Both the position numbers and the translations under genes were made by a program. This document shows, piece after piece, positions 25,309 through 33,814 of a stretch of 64,000 bases of DNA (position 1 is its first letter; each line of letters begins with the position of its first letter). The notes under the pieces were generated by a model, which was not told the DNA's origin, searched no databases, and saw only the letters and a program-made list of their open reading frames with translations. Source of the stretch: Candidatus Cloacimonetes bacterium 4572_55 (lineage in GTDB: Bacteria; 4572-55); NCBI GenBank assembly GCA_002084765.1, contig NBMB01000021.1, positions 1-64,000 on the forward strand. The letters run 5' to 3'.

Positions 25309-26499
25309 ATGCCGAAATTGACAATTGATGACTTACAGCTTCAGGGCAAGCGGGTTTTGATGCGGGTGGATTTCAATGTTCCGCTGACCAAAAAATTGCG
25401 GATCAGCGACGATCTGAGGATTCGCGCCGCGTTGCCGTCGATCAAAAAAGTGATTGACGACAAGGGGAGGCTTATCCTGATGAGCCATTTGGGACGCCCG
25501 AAAGGTAAGCCCATACCGGAGATGAGTCTGGCTCCAGTTGCCGGCAGATTGAGCGAACTGTTGGGGAGACCGGTCAAAATGATGCGGGATTGTATTGGCG
25601 AAGAGGTGAGAAAATCCGTTGTTGAGATGCGGGACAGCGATGTAATTTTGCTGGAAAATCTCCGTTTTCATAAAGAGGAGACAAAAAACAACGCGGATTT
25701 TTCTCGGAAACTGGCGGAATTGGGAGACCTATATATCAATGACGCTTTTGGCACAGCCCATCGCGCGCATGCCTCCACTGAAGGCGTAGCCCACGGAGTC
25801 GAGCACTGCGCGGCAGGATATCTGATGCAAAAGGAGTTGACATATTTCCAGCAAGCTATTTCTCACCCGAATCGACCTTTTGTCGCGATTTTGGGCGGAG
25901 CGAAAATATCGGGAAAGATTGATGTGATCGAAAACCTCCTGCCTAAAGTAGACGCGATGCTGATAGGCGGCGGGATGGCGTTCACTTTTTATAAAGCAAT
26001 GGGGTTGGAGATCGGCGACTCTTTGCTGGAGTCGGGCAAGATAGATATGGCTTCCCGTCTGATCGAACAGACAAAAAAGTTTGATTTTCATCTACCCATG
26101 GATTGCGTGGTCGCGGACAGGTTCGATAACGACGCTGAGACTCTCGTGGTCGATCGAGACGCGATTCCTGCAGGATGGGCTGGGCTGGATGTGGGACCCA
26201 GGACAATAGCCGAATTCGAGAAAAAAATCATGACCGCGAAAACGATCGTCTGGAACGGTCCTCTCGGAGTTTTCGAGATGCCCAATTTCGCCAAAGGCAC
26301 GCTGGCAATTGCTGAAGCAATGGCAAAAGCGACTGACAGAGGAGCTGTCACGATCATCGGTGGCGGGGACTCGGCAGCCGCGGTCAAAAAAGCAGGGTTG
26401 GCGGATCGTATGTCGCATATTTCAACGGGCGGCGGGGCTTCCTTAAAGTTTCTGGAGGGGAAGGAGCTACCAGGAGTCGCGGCTTTGACTGATAAATAA
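25309..26499 (+). CDS. pgk: Phosphoglycerate kinase
   Basis: A 396-residue cytosolic glycolytic enzyme that transfers phosphate between 1,3-bisphosphoglycerate and ADP. Family signatures are complete: RVDFNVPL near the N-terminus, [49 protein letters not shown], and the nucleotide-binding GGGDSAAAV with [15 protein letters not shown] at the end. The frame extends upstream to a GTG at 25255, but the ATG at 25309 follows AGGAGGG and gives the normal family length. It stands alone, with its own candidate promoter and a strong terminator; no other glycolytic gene is adjacent. Confidence 0.97.
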   Translation: MPKLTIDDLQLQGKRVLMRVDFNVPLTKKLRISDDLRIRAALPSIKKVIDDKGRLILMSHLGRPKGKPIPEMSLAPVAGRLSELLGRPVKMMRDCIGEEVRKSVVEMRDSDVILLENLRFHKEETKNNADFSRKLAELGDLYINDAFGTAHRAHASTEGVAHGVEHCAAGYLMQKELTYFQQAISHPNRPFVAILGGAKISGKIDVIENLLPKVDAMLIGGGMAFTFYKAMGLEIGDSLLESGKIDMASRLIEQTKKFDFHLPMDCVVADRFDNDAETLVVDRDAIPAGWAGLDVGPRTIAEFEKKIMTAKTIVWNGPLGVFEMPNFAKGTLAIAEAMAKATDRGAVTIIGGGDSAAAVKKAGLADRMSHISTGGGASLKFLEGKELPGVAALTDK

Positions 26500-26513
26500 T
26501 CCGCTAAAATACA

Positions 26514-26560
26514 AATCCCGAAGGAACGGCTATCTCTTGCCATCCCTTCGGGATTATTTT
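26514..26560. terminator. Bidirectional terminator between pgk and the TonB receptor
   Basis: AATCCCGAAGG (26514-26524) pairs perfectly with CCTTCGGGATT (26545-26555), followed by T-rich sequence on the plus strand. The two genes converge here, so it can serve both. Confidence 0.85.
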
Positions 26561-26613
26561 ATCTCGGTAATTTGAAACCGAGAGATCGCGAAATAAGATT
26601 AAATCTGGAAAGA

Positions 26614-29298
26614 TTAAAACGTTATACGAAGTCCCGCGTTGATCTTACGAGGGGATCCAAAAAAGACGCTAGCGTCTGCAGATTTATGCTTCTTACCGTC
26701 GCTGGCGTCGGATATATACTTGGTATCCAACAGATTGAATATATGCAGGAAGGGTCGCATTTCCATATTTTGCAGTAACCGAAATGGCAGATCATATCCC
26801 GCGTGGATATCCATCAGCGCATAGCTGGGAATCTTCCACGGTTGCGCGTCATCATCTGCGTCGTCCCGATCCGCAGGATCGAACGCGGCGTAATGGTCGA
26901 AATAACTCTTAACAGTCCAATCGACAAAAGCACCCTCTATAGGATGAAAGGTCATGGAAAACGCGAATTGCGTTTGCGCTGCGTCGCCAACCTTCAAACC
27001 TTCTGTATAGACGTATGTCACAAAGCTGGTGTCCGGGTTGTCTTCAGGAGAGAATCTTGCGACGACGTCGTTTTGCCATTCCCAGTTTCCGAGAGAGATA
27101 GCGGCGTTGATGTCCACCAAATCTATCGGTTTGTACGCCACATCGAACTCGACTCCAGTATGCAAAGCATCGATACCTTGCAGATGGTAATTATACCGAT
27201 TTCCCTCAGCATCTTTGCTGCTTACATCCCACGCCCGATCTTCCCATTTTGTATAATAGAGATTCAGGTTTGCCGCAATATCGCCGGATTTCCAGCCGCT
27301 TCCGATCTCCACTGCCTTGATCTTCTGGTTGATGATGTTCTTGAACATACTATTATCATAATGGTACACATCGTCGAAGATCGGTGCTTTTGAGATGTAG
27401 CCGCCGTTGACAAAGAGATTTATCTCTTCGGTCAGATTATAGTTGACGCCTCCTTTGAGGGTCCAGCCGGGATAATAATTCCAGTCGGTTTCATCAAGCT
27501 CACCGCCAATTTTCTTTCGGAAATAATCCTTCCGTTTATAACCAGTCATGGAAGAGGCAAAATTGGTATAGGTGCTGATCAATCCATTTTTATATTCCAC
27601 TTGATAAAATCCGCCGAGCCAGCGAGTCAAGCCGTCGTTATGATAAGCGATCTTATCCCCCAATCGTTTCATCTGATCAGGATCGTTCTTGTTGCTTGAA
27701 TTCACAAAGTAATCGCCGCCGATTAAGTTTCGCACTTCCCGCCAGTGCTCGCCGACATAATATCGATAATCCAGACCGGTTGTCAGCTTAACCTTTTCGT
27801 TGACATTAATTTTTGCTGTAGTGATCCAGCCGTACCATTTGTGCTGATTGACCGAGTTGCGGAGAATGGTTTTTGCTCGATTTTCCGCTGTGCTATAAGT
27901 GGAATCTACGTTGTCAATATTCCCATCATAGACTTTTTGAAAATCGACTTGACCGGTATCGTCTTTGCTTGTCCAATCGCCATAGGTTCCGGTGCCGCCG
28001 CCGATACCTTGAGAATAGTAGAAGATATTGGTCACATGAAGAATGTCGCTGACCTTCCAATACCAGTTGAAGTTGACCTGGGGCTTATGATAAAAATTTT
28101 CCCGCTCCATCAAGATATCTCCATCTCTGATATCATGGGTCGATTCGTTATAATATTCCTTCAACGCGTCTTCTGGGGCGTCTATCCTACCCCAATCAGA
28201 GTTATAATCAATGCCCATATCGACGAAATCCAGATCAGCGATGTCCTCATCATCCACGTCGTGATCTTTAGCAAATTCCCTATCAAAAACAGCCATCTCA
28301 TGCTTGTCAGTGCGCTGTCCATGCTTCTGCGGCGAGCCGACAGCGTATAGATCAAATTTATGACTATCGTTTAACCGATAGCTGAGAGCACCGAAATATG
28401 ACCAGGCGTCTGTCCAAGCCTCTTCAACCTGACCGTCTCCCATTTTGCGCACACCCGCGAACGACGCGGCAAATCCATTCTTCATCAGCCCGGTCGAAGC
28501 GGTCATTGTGCTTTTGATAAAACCCGCGTCGCCTACTTCTTGCTTAAAACTCGCGCCTTTTTTAAGAGCAGCCGCGTCTGTCAGGATATTCATGGTGCCG
28601 CCGACGGATGAGATCGCCAGGTTGGAAGCACCCAATCCGCGTTGCACCTGAATCGACGAGGTAACGTCTCCCAGACCGTCCCAGTTGGACCAATAGACCC
28701 AACCGTTTTCCATATCATTCACAGGCACGCCGTTGATCATCACAGCGACATTGCGTTGATTAAACCCACGGATGTTGATCCGAGAGTCCCCAGAACCGCC
28801 GCCCTGCTCGGTCGCATAGACGCTGGGCGAGACGTTGAGAACCATGGGCACGTCGCGAGAACCGAGCCGAAGTTGCATCTCCTCTTTCTCTACATTAAAA
28901 AACGCGACGGGCGTCTCTCTGAGCTTTGCCCGACTGGCGATGACAAGCAATTCGCTACCTGCCAAAACCTCTTCCTCCAACATAAATTTTTGGGTAACGG
29001 TTTGACCCGCTTGCATGTCTATGTTGAAATCTTGGGTCACAAAACCCAGATACGTGGCCCGCAAAGTCACCTTTCCAGGAGCTATGCCGGTTATTTTGAA
29101 TACGCCTGACACGTCGGTGGACGCGCCCGAAGTCGTGCCTAGAACCACCACATTCGCGCCGATTAGCGGGTCACCGGTACTTTTCGAGATCACCGTCCCC
29201 TCAATAGTCCCTTTTGAACTCATAAGATCCGCTTGCGAAAAAACCAATGCCGGAATCAAAAAAAGTAATGTGATTCCCGCCAGAATTCGCCTTAACAT
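26614..29298 (-). CDS. TonB-dependent outer-membrane receptor
   Basis: An 894-residue receptor with a signal peptide (about 1-21), a CarboxypepD_reg-like domain (about 30-115, GTIEGTVISKSTGDPLIGAN) and a plug (about 125-240) containing RINIRGFNQRNVAVMINGVP and the LGASNLAISSVGG segment. A large beta-barrel ends in GLRITF. It differs from the receptor at 3615-5861 in length and sequence. AGGAGG precedes the start. The region upstream, where its promoter should be, is occupied by an IS1-family transposase relic only 27 bases away. There is no SusD-like partner, and the ligand is unknown. Confidence 0.92.
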   Translation of the reverse strand: MLRRILAGITLLFLIPALVFSQADLMSSKGTIEGTVISKSTGDPLIGANVVVLGTTSGASTDVSGVFKITGIAPGKVTLRATYLGFVTQDFNIDMQAGQTVTQKFMLEEEVLAGSELLVIASRAKLRETPVAFFNVEKEEMQLRLGSRDVPMVLNVSPSVYATEQGGGSGDSRINIRGFNQRNVAVMINGVPVNDMENGWVYWSNWDGLGDVTSSIQVQRGLGASNLAISSVGGTMNILTDAAALKKGASFKQEVGDAGFIKSTMTASTGLMKNGFAASFAGVRKMGDGQVEEAWTDAWSYFGALSYRLNDSHKFDLYAVGSPQKHGQRTDKHEMAVFDREFAKDHDVDDEDIADLDFVDMGIDYNSDWGRIDAPEDALKEYYNESTHDIRDGDILMERENFYHKPQVNFNWYWKVSDILHVTNIFYYSQGIGGGTGTYGDWTSKDDTGQVDFQKVYDGNIDNVDSTYSTAENRAKTILRNSVNQHKWYGWITTAKINVNEKVKLTTGLDYRYYVGEHWREVRNLIGGDYFVNSSNKNDPDQMKRLGDKIAYHNDGLTRWLGGFYQVEYKNGLISTYTNFASSMTGYKRKDYFRKKIGGELDETDWNYYPGWTLKGGVNYNLTEEINLFVNGGYISKAPIFDDVYHYDNSMFKNIINQKIKAVEIGSGWKSGDIAANLNLYYTKWEDRAWDVSSKDAEGNRYNYHLQGIDALHTGVEFDVAYKPIDLVDINAAISLGNWEWQNDVVARFSPEDNPDTSFVTYVYTEGLKVGDAAQTQFAFSMTFHPIEGAFVDWTVKSYFDHYAAFDPADRDDADDDAQPWKIPSYALMDIHAGYDLPFRLLQNMEMRPFLHIFNLLDTKYISDASDGKKHKSADASVFFGSPRKINAGLRITF

Positions 29299-29325
29299 CA
29301 GAAAATCCCTCCTCTTTTGGGTGTG

Positions 29326-29565
29326 CTATACAAGTAATGCTAATAACGCTAAATTATAGTGACATAGGAAATATTTGATAGTGCCTATGTGATTTTCCAG
29401 TTTTTTTGAGAAAGACAATGTTTTTCGAACCAAGCGGGAAATTCGTTGTCTCAATGTGAGATTTAATCTTTCAATGCCGCTTGTTTTACCTGAATCTTTA
29501 TCAACTGATTGGTGTTGTGCTGCGTAGACATCACCTTTATTATAAACATGTTCATCACTACCCCT
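29326..29565 (-). pseudogene. Relic of an IS1-family transposase (InsB C-terminus)
   Basis: One minus-strand frame from 29565 to a TAG at 29326-29328 encodes the conserved InsB end: QHQSVDKDSG, then TSGIERLNLTLRQRISRLV, RKTLSFSKKLENH and a final HYNLALL. This matches the known IS1 pattern, including the conserved Glu of IERLN. The frame is closed upstream by a TAA (29566-29568), where ISL3-like sequence begins, so the N-terminal half is gone. It reads toward the TonB receptor gene. Confidence 0.75.
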
Positions 29566-29616
29566 TTATTTTTACGCGCATCCGTAAAGCACTTGCATGG
29601 AAATCCCCGGAATCCG

Positions 29617-29875
29617 TATTTCCCGACAGCGCGGCAATGGATGTTGCTGAAAAACTCGGAAAAATTGACTCCGGAAAATAAACAAAAATTAGAAGATGTC
29701 TTTCGCGAATTTCCAGAACTCAAAACCGCCTATGACGTCAAAAACGAATTGCGGGATATTTTTGAATCAGACATCAGTCGGCAAAACGCTCAAACGCAAA
29801 GGGATCAATAACAAAATAAAACGAATCAAAAGAATGACATTTGGATTCCGAAACTTCAATAACTTTCCCACTTAA
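29617..29875 (+). pseudogene. Relic of an ISL3-family transposase
   Basis: The first part encodes RQWMLLKNSEKLTPENKQ followed by FPELKTAYDVKNELRDIFE, the ISL3 middle region. After a frameshift near 29800, the classic ISL3 end follows in another frame: GINNKIKRIKRMTFGFRNFN, with a stop at 29873-29875. About 80 residues normally found between these two parts are missing. It abuts the IS1 relic on the opposite strand. Confidence 0.75.
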
Positions 29876-29957
29876 GTGCGTTCCCACGCGGAGCGATTGG
29901 AACGATCGGTTGAATTTCCGTAAAAATTTCCGAAGAGCCAAAAAACACGAAACACTC

Positions 29958-30232
29958 ATCTTCCGCTGATAATTCAGGTCGTTTTTTAAATTCAAAGTAA
30001 AGTAACAATAACTCGTTAATAATAAAAATATGATACTTTATTTTGATAATTTTTTTTGACTCTATAAAGTTTTGGATTCTTATCTGGATTGCTTTTGTTT
30101 ATTCTACAAAGTCTGCCAAGCCAATCCAAAAACGCTGAAAATAGTGCCAACTCATATTTTTTTGGATAAAAATCTAAATTTTTCGATTTCTTCCCAATTT
30201 TAAAAAAACTACCTCAAATATCAGCGGAAGAT
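29958..30232. repeat. 275-bp segment bounded by perfect 14-bp inverted repeats
   Basis: ATCTTCCGCTGATA at 29958-29971 is inverted exactly at 30219-30232. The interior is AT-rich with no convincing frame. It follows directly on the ISL3 relic and precedes the zinc-ribbon gene's stop by 38 bases. It may be a non-autonomous element or an insertion-sequence remnant; no target duplication is visible. Bases 29876-29957 hold only a fragment resembling the common GTTCCCACGC intergenic repeat. Confidence 0.5.
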
Positions 30233-30269
30233 AAGTAATAATTAAAAAGGACTTCGAATTGGGGAAGCG

Positions 30270-30809
30270 TCAAAAGATTTTTCGACCCTTGCCCATAATT
30301 TCATTCAGCGCATCTTTAAAATACGTGGTGCTGTTGGCGATATCCGATCCAACTTGCTGCTTAAAAAGTTGCCAGGATTTTTTTATCTCATCGCCCATAG
30401 TTTTGGCAATGGTAGTGTTCCGAAGACCCTCTTCAACCGCTTCTTTATTGTATAACACCATATCGGAAACCAAAACTCTTGCCAATCGTCGAGCTTTGCT
30501 ATGAGCTTTTTTCTCCTCTTCATTCATAGTGACTTCTGGCGGATCTGGTTTTGGCGCGGGTCTCGGCTTTGGCGCAGGTTTTGGCTTCGGCTTCGGCTTT
30601 GGAGCGGGTCTCGGTCTCGGCTTTGCTGCAGGTCTCTGCCTTGGCTTTACTGCAGGTCTCTGTTTCGGCGCAGCGGGTCTCTTAGAGCCCGGCTTACGTA
30701 CGATAAACACCGTCTTGCATTTCGGACACTTTATTTTTATCCCCCTCGCGGTGACTTTATCATCAGAAATTTTCAATTTTATTTTGCATTTAGGGCAGGC
30801 AACTTTCAT
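30270..30809 (-). CDS. Zinc-ribbon protein with proline/lysine-rich linker
   Basis: A 179-residue protein starting with an MJ0042-type zinc ribbon (CPKCKIKLKI then CPKCKTVF, residues 5-36). Next comes a low-complexity linker of Pro, Lys, Arg and Ala in PKP/PRP steps (about 40-90) and then a helical domain (about 95-179, KARRLARVLVSDMVLYN). Similar architectures occur in Deltaproteobacteria and related groups; the role is unknown. The linker should be extended and basic, perhaps contacting nucleic acid or envelope. A TTGACA-17-TATGTT promoter lies 315 bases upstream on the same strand. Confidence 0.85.
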   Translation of the reverse strand: MKVACPKCKIKLKISDDKVTARGIKIKCPKCKTVFIVRKPGSKRPAAPKQRPAVKPRQRPAAKPRPRPAPKPKPKPKPAPKPRPAPKPDPPEVTMNEEEKKAHSKARRLARVLVSDMVLYNKEAVEEGLRNTTIAKTMGDEIKKSWQLFKQQVGSDIANSTTYFKDALNEIMGKGRKIF

Positions 30810-31123
30810 GGAAACCCTCCTTCAGGATGGAAAGTATTTGATGCAGTCGTCAAGTCGTCAGTCATCGATAAATTTTACTCTTGCTTTCTTACAAGAAACT
30901 GCATTATATCAAAATATGGAGAAGATTGCGAATTTTAGTTCGTAGCTCAATCCACACAAAAAATACGAGCGAGAGCTCGATCTATATCAGTTTTTTGCAT
31001 ACAGGCAGATTCGCAGCGCGGTCTCGGTTACTATTCAATTATTTGGCTTATTTCGGATAATGATACCGCTCGCCAAACTTGTCCAGACACTTGAAACAAT
31101 GCTGAATTCATCCGCTATTAAAA

Positions 31124-31152
31124 AACATATCAAACTTTGAGTAATTTGTCAA
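31124..31152 (-). promoter_or_regulatory. Candidate promoter for the zinc-ribbon gene
   Basis: Minus strand: -35 TTGACA (31147-31152), 17-bp spacer, -10 TATGTT (31124-31129). The leader would be a little over 300 bases. Confidence 0.5.
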
Positions 31153-31397
31153 GAGATTTAACTATCTTTATACAGATTTTAACAAAAGATGTGTTTAAGA
31201 CTCTGCATAAACTGGAAAATTTCAAGCTCTCAGACAACAAAAGTCAATGCTGTTGGGCATATAAAAAAGTCATGAGGATTTGGATAATCACCACATCGCC
31301 GCGTGTCCAAAAACATCTCTAAAAACGTCTGAAAACGTTAAAGATATGGAGATCTGGCATGTTTCCCGAAATTCAGTTGTTTTTATCCTAAAAATTC

Positions 31398-31425
31398 CTT
31401 GACAGAGTTAGAATTTTGCATAGTT
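31398..31425 (+). promoter_or_regulatory. Candidate promoter for the PTS IIA cluster
   Basis: -35 TTGACA (31398-31403), 16-bp spacer, -10 TAGTTT (31420-31425), about 140 bases before the PTS gene. The -10 is weak. Confidence 0.4.
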
Positions 31426-31566
31426 TTATTCCAATTTTTTGGTGATCTCTTTGATGAATGTGACGATTGTTACTCGTAAGATTTCGTTTGTTTGAGAATT
31501 ATTTTGTAGATTCTGTAAATGAGAGATAATATTCGTTAAAAACTTTACATATTGGAAATATAAAGA

Positions 31567-32034
31567 ATGAAAGTAACAGATTTTCTTAGAAAAGAAGCGA
31601 TAGCGGTTCCTCTAAAAGGAAAGACAAAAGAGGATATTTTAGAGGAGATGATAGACAAGCTCCATAGCTGCGGCTGTCTCGAAGACAAAGACGCGGCATT
31701 GAAAGCGATCTATGATCGGGAGGAAATTATGAGCACCGGCATTGGCCACGGCTTAGCGATTCCTCATGGTAAAGAGCAGAGCATCAAGAAGCTTGCCGCG
31801 GCGTGCGGGGTGATCCCAGGCGGTGTGGATTACAACGCGTTGGACGGTCAACCGGTCTTCCTCATCATTATGCTTGTGGGTCCAGAAAATAGCGCGGCTC
31901 AGCATGTGAAGGCGTTGGCCCGAATTTCAAGGCTATTGCAACATGAGTCCTTCCGTCAAAGGCTTATTTCATCCAATAATGCAGATGAATTTATGCTTGC
32001 AATTCGTGAGGAAGAAGTTCGTTATTCGAAATAA
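31567..32034 (+). CDS. PTS EIIA (fructose/nitrogen type)
   Basis: A 155-residue EIIA domain protein of the PtsN/FruA group. The phosphorylatable His67 lies in LAIPHGK, with the supporting His61 in GIGHG. It has no EIIB or EIIC neighbour, so it is likely a regulatory phosphocarrier rather than part of a sugar permease. A PII-like gene follows 96 bases later. Many FCB genomes carry such orphan EIIA proteins; whether EI and HPr exist cannot be told from this window. Confidence 0.88.
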   Translation: MKVTDFLRKEAIAVPLKGKTKEDILEEMIDKLHSCGCLEDKDAALKAIYDREEIMSTGIGHGLAIPHGKEQSIKKLAAACGVIPGGVDYNALDGQPVFLIIMLVGPENSAAQHVKALARISRLLQHESFRQRLISSNNADEFMLAIREEEVRYSK

Positions 32035-32130
32035 CGCGTTCTGCGACTAATTTTTTTTGTTCGAGGGAATCGTAACAAAGGGAAAAGGGACGTCCGGTGC
32101 TGAATACAAATATCAAAGTGAGTCGATAGT

Positions 32131-32457
32131 GTGAAACTGTTATTTATTATTTTGAATGCTGAGGATTGTTTAGAGGATATGCTCTCCTTATTTCTGGAAT
32201 TGGGCGTTCCTGGTGCCACATTGGTAGATAGCGTCGGTATGGGGCATATTATTGCGCATGATATACCAATTTTTGCCGGACTAAGAGGCATGCTCGCCGG
32301 AAACCACCCATATAATCGAACCATTTATACCGTGCTGGACGATGAGCTATGTCTCATAGTAATGGACGAATTGAGCGCAATGATGAAAGCCGCTGATCAA
32401 CCGAACGCGGGGATTATGTTCAGTTTGCCGATCGATCAGTTCCGGAGTTTTTCATAA
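32131..32457 (+). CDS. Small PII-like (GlnB-fold) protein
   Basis: A 108-residue protein starting at a GTG. It has the strand-helix order of PII-like proteins: MKLLFIILN, a helix, GVPGATLVDSVGMG, then a glycine-rich loop (PIFAGLRGMLAG) and a second beta-alpha-beta unit ending MFSLPIDQF. I assign the fold by pattern only. It lacks the recognisable T-loop of true GlnB. Such proteins often sit beside orphan PTS IIA genes, as here, suggesting a shared regulatory job in sensing metabolite or nucleotide. The ribosome site is weak. Confidence 0.65.
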   Translation: MKLLFIILNAEDCLEDMLSLFLELGVPGATLVDSVGMGHIIAHDIPIFAGLRGMLAGNHPYNRTIYTVLDDELCLIVMDELSAMMKAADQPNAGIMFSLPIDQFRSFS

Positions 32458-32486
32458 TAATCATCCAATCGAAAATTTAATAGTTC

Positions 32487-32876
32487 ATGCTACATTTTAT
32501 TCGTTACGTATTGCCCGCGTATATGGGATTAGCCGCTATTTTTGTTGTTTCTGCAATTCCATCAAACAAACTGCCTTCTCCGGTTATTCAATTATCTGAC
32601 AAATTTCTGCACCTTTTTGTTTACTTGATCCTCGGTATTCTGCTCCGCCGAGCCTTTGCTTTCTCCCGAAATACAAAGTTTCAAGTCCATGCACTGGAAC
32701 TGGCTTTGATCTCCGGAATCCTCTGGGGGATTAGCGACGAGCTCCATCAGTGGTTTGTGCCGGGGCGGCTCGCGGATCTCTACGACGTCTTAGCCGATGC
32801 GATTGGCGTCGCGCTTGCGCAGCCTATTTTTAATCTGTTATATCGAATACGTCGAAACAGGAGCCATACATTATGA
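32487..32876 (+). CDS. VanZ-family membrane protein
   Basis: A 129-residue protein with four membrane helices. The VanZ signature is visible: SDKFLHLFVYLILG in helix two and GISDELHQWFVPGR followed by DVLADAIGV in the last half. The biochemical role of the family is unknown apart from teicoplanin resistance in enterococci. It overlaps the following ABC ATPase gene by four bases (ATGA), so it is co-translated with the ABC pair. Confidence 0.88.
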   Translation: MLHFIRYVLPAYMGLAAIFVVSAIPSNKLPSPVIQLSDKFLHLFVYLILGILLRRAFAFSRNTKFQVHALELALISGILWGISDELHQWFVPGRLADLYDVLADAIGVALAQPIFNLLYRIRRNRSHTL

Positions 32877-33802
32877 GCGTTGCACTGGAAGTCAGAGAGG
32901 TTTGTAAAAATTTCGGCGCGATAAAAGCGGTGGATAGGGTCTCGTTTGTCGTCCCAGAAGGATCGATATTCGCTATCCTTGGGCGCAACGGCGCGGGGAA
33001 AACCACAACTATCCGGATGATGATGAATATCTATCTGCCGGATAAGGGCGAGGTATTTTTTCGCGGGACAAAAGTGGGTCAGGAATTTAAGAACAAGGTC
33101 GGTTATCTTCCAGAAGAGCGGGGATTATACAAAAAAATGAAGGTGATGGATTTGCTCCGATTTTTTGCCGAGCTAAAGGGGAAAAGAGGCGCAGAGATCA
33201 CCCATCGTGCAAAAAGCTATCTGGAACGGTTTCAACTGTCAGATCGGATCAAGGATAAGGTTCAAGATCTGTCGAAAGGCAATCAGCAAAAGATCCAATT
33301 TCTGGCGACAATTCTCCACGATCCCGAATTTGTAATATTAGACGAGCCTTTTTCTGGCCTGGATCCTATCAACACCAATTTGCTGAAAGATATGATATTG
33401 GAGATGAAGCAACAGGGGAAGGCGATTATTTTTTCCACGCATTTGATGGATTTTGCAGAGAAATTGTGTGATCATCTGGCACTGATCGATCAAGGCAGGG
33501 TTGTGTTGAGCGGTTCTCTGTCGCAGATCAAGGAAGAATTCAGCCGACGACATGTCCATTTGGTCTATAAGGGAGACATATCTTTTCTCCACGACCTGCC
33601 CATTATCGACAAGATCGAAGACTTTGGAAACACTGCCGGAATCCGAGTCAAAGACCCAGGTCAGATTCAAGAATTGCTACGGTTGTTGGTCGCGCGTGGG
33701 GTAGAGGTAAAAAAGTTCGACGCGGACGAGATCAGTTTGCATGAAATATTTGTCCAGATTACCGGAGACACAGGCGAGAAGACCTCCACAAAAATCCGAT
33801 AG
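32873..33802 (+). CDS. ABC transporter ATPase (NatA-like)
   Basis: A 309-residue ATPase subunit: Walker A GRNGAGKTT, signature variant DLSKGNQQK, Walker B FVILDEPFSGLDP and H-loop IFSTHL. The signature LSKGNQQ and the C-terminal DUF4162-like region are typical of the NatA group, partner of a two-domain permease. It is followed 12 bases later by that permease. NatAB pairs export sodium or small molecules; the substrate here is not known. Confidence 0.92.
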   Translation: MSVALEVREVCKNFGAIKAVDRVSFVVPEGSIFAILGRNGAGKTTTIRMMMNIYLPDKGEVFFRGTKVGQEFKNKVGYLPEERGLYKKMKVMDLLRFFAELKGKRGAEITHRAKSYLERFQLSDRIKDKVQDLSKGNQQKIQFLATILHDPEFVILDEPFSGLDPINTNLLKDMILEMKQQGKAIIFSTHLMDFAEKLCDHLALIDQGRVVLSGSLSQIKEEFSRRHVHLVYKGDISFLHDLPIIDKIEDFGNTAGIRVKDPGQIQELLRLLVARGVEVKKFDADEISLHEIFVQITGDTGEKTSTKIR

Positions 33803-33814
33803 GAGCAAAATCTG

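Larger units (their letters stand above)
30810..31566. other. 757-base gap with two candidate promoters, no gene seen
   Basis: This holds the leader and candidate promoter of the zinc-ribbon gene (minus), a candidate promoter for the PTS gene (plus) and a small hairpin CGAGC-GAGA-GCTCG at 30966-30979 with a GNRA-type loop. Short frames in it have no ribosome site or recognisable content. Confidence 0.5.

Noticed and set aside
30501-30945. Two plus-strand frames rich in Gly/Phe or Arg/Trp opposite the zinc-ribbon gene
   Set aside because: They are the complements of the Pro/Lys/Arg repeat linker; the sense frame has a zinc ribbon and a start site.
31137-31322. 61-codon plus-strand frame before the PTS gene
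   Set aside because: TTG start without a ribosome site, no domain, and it sits across a candidate minus-strand promoter.
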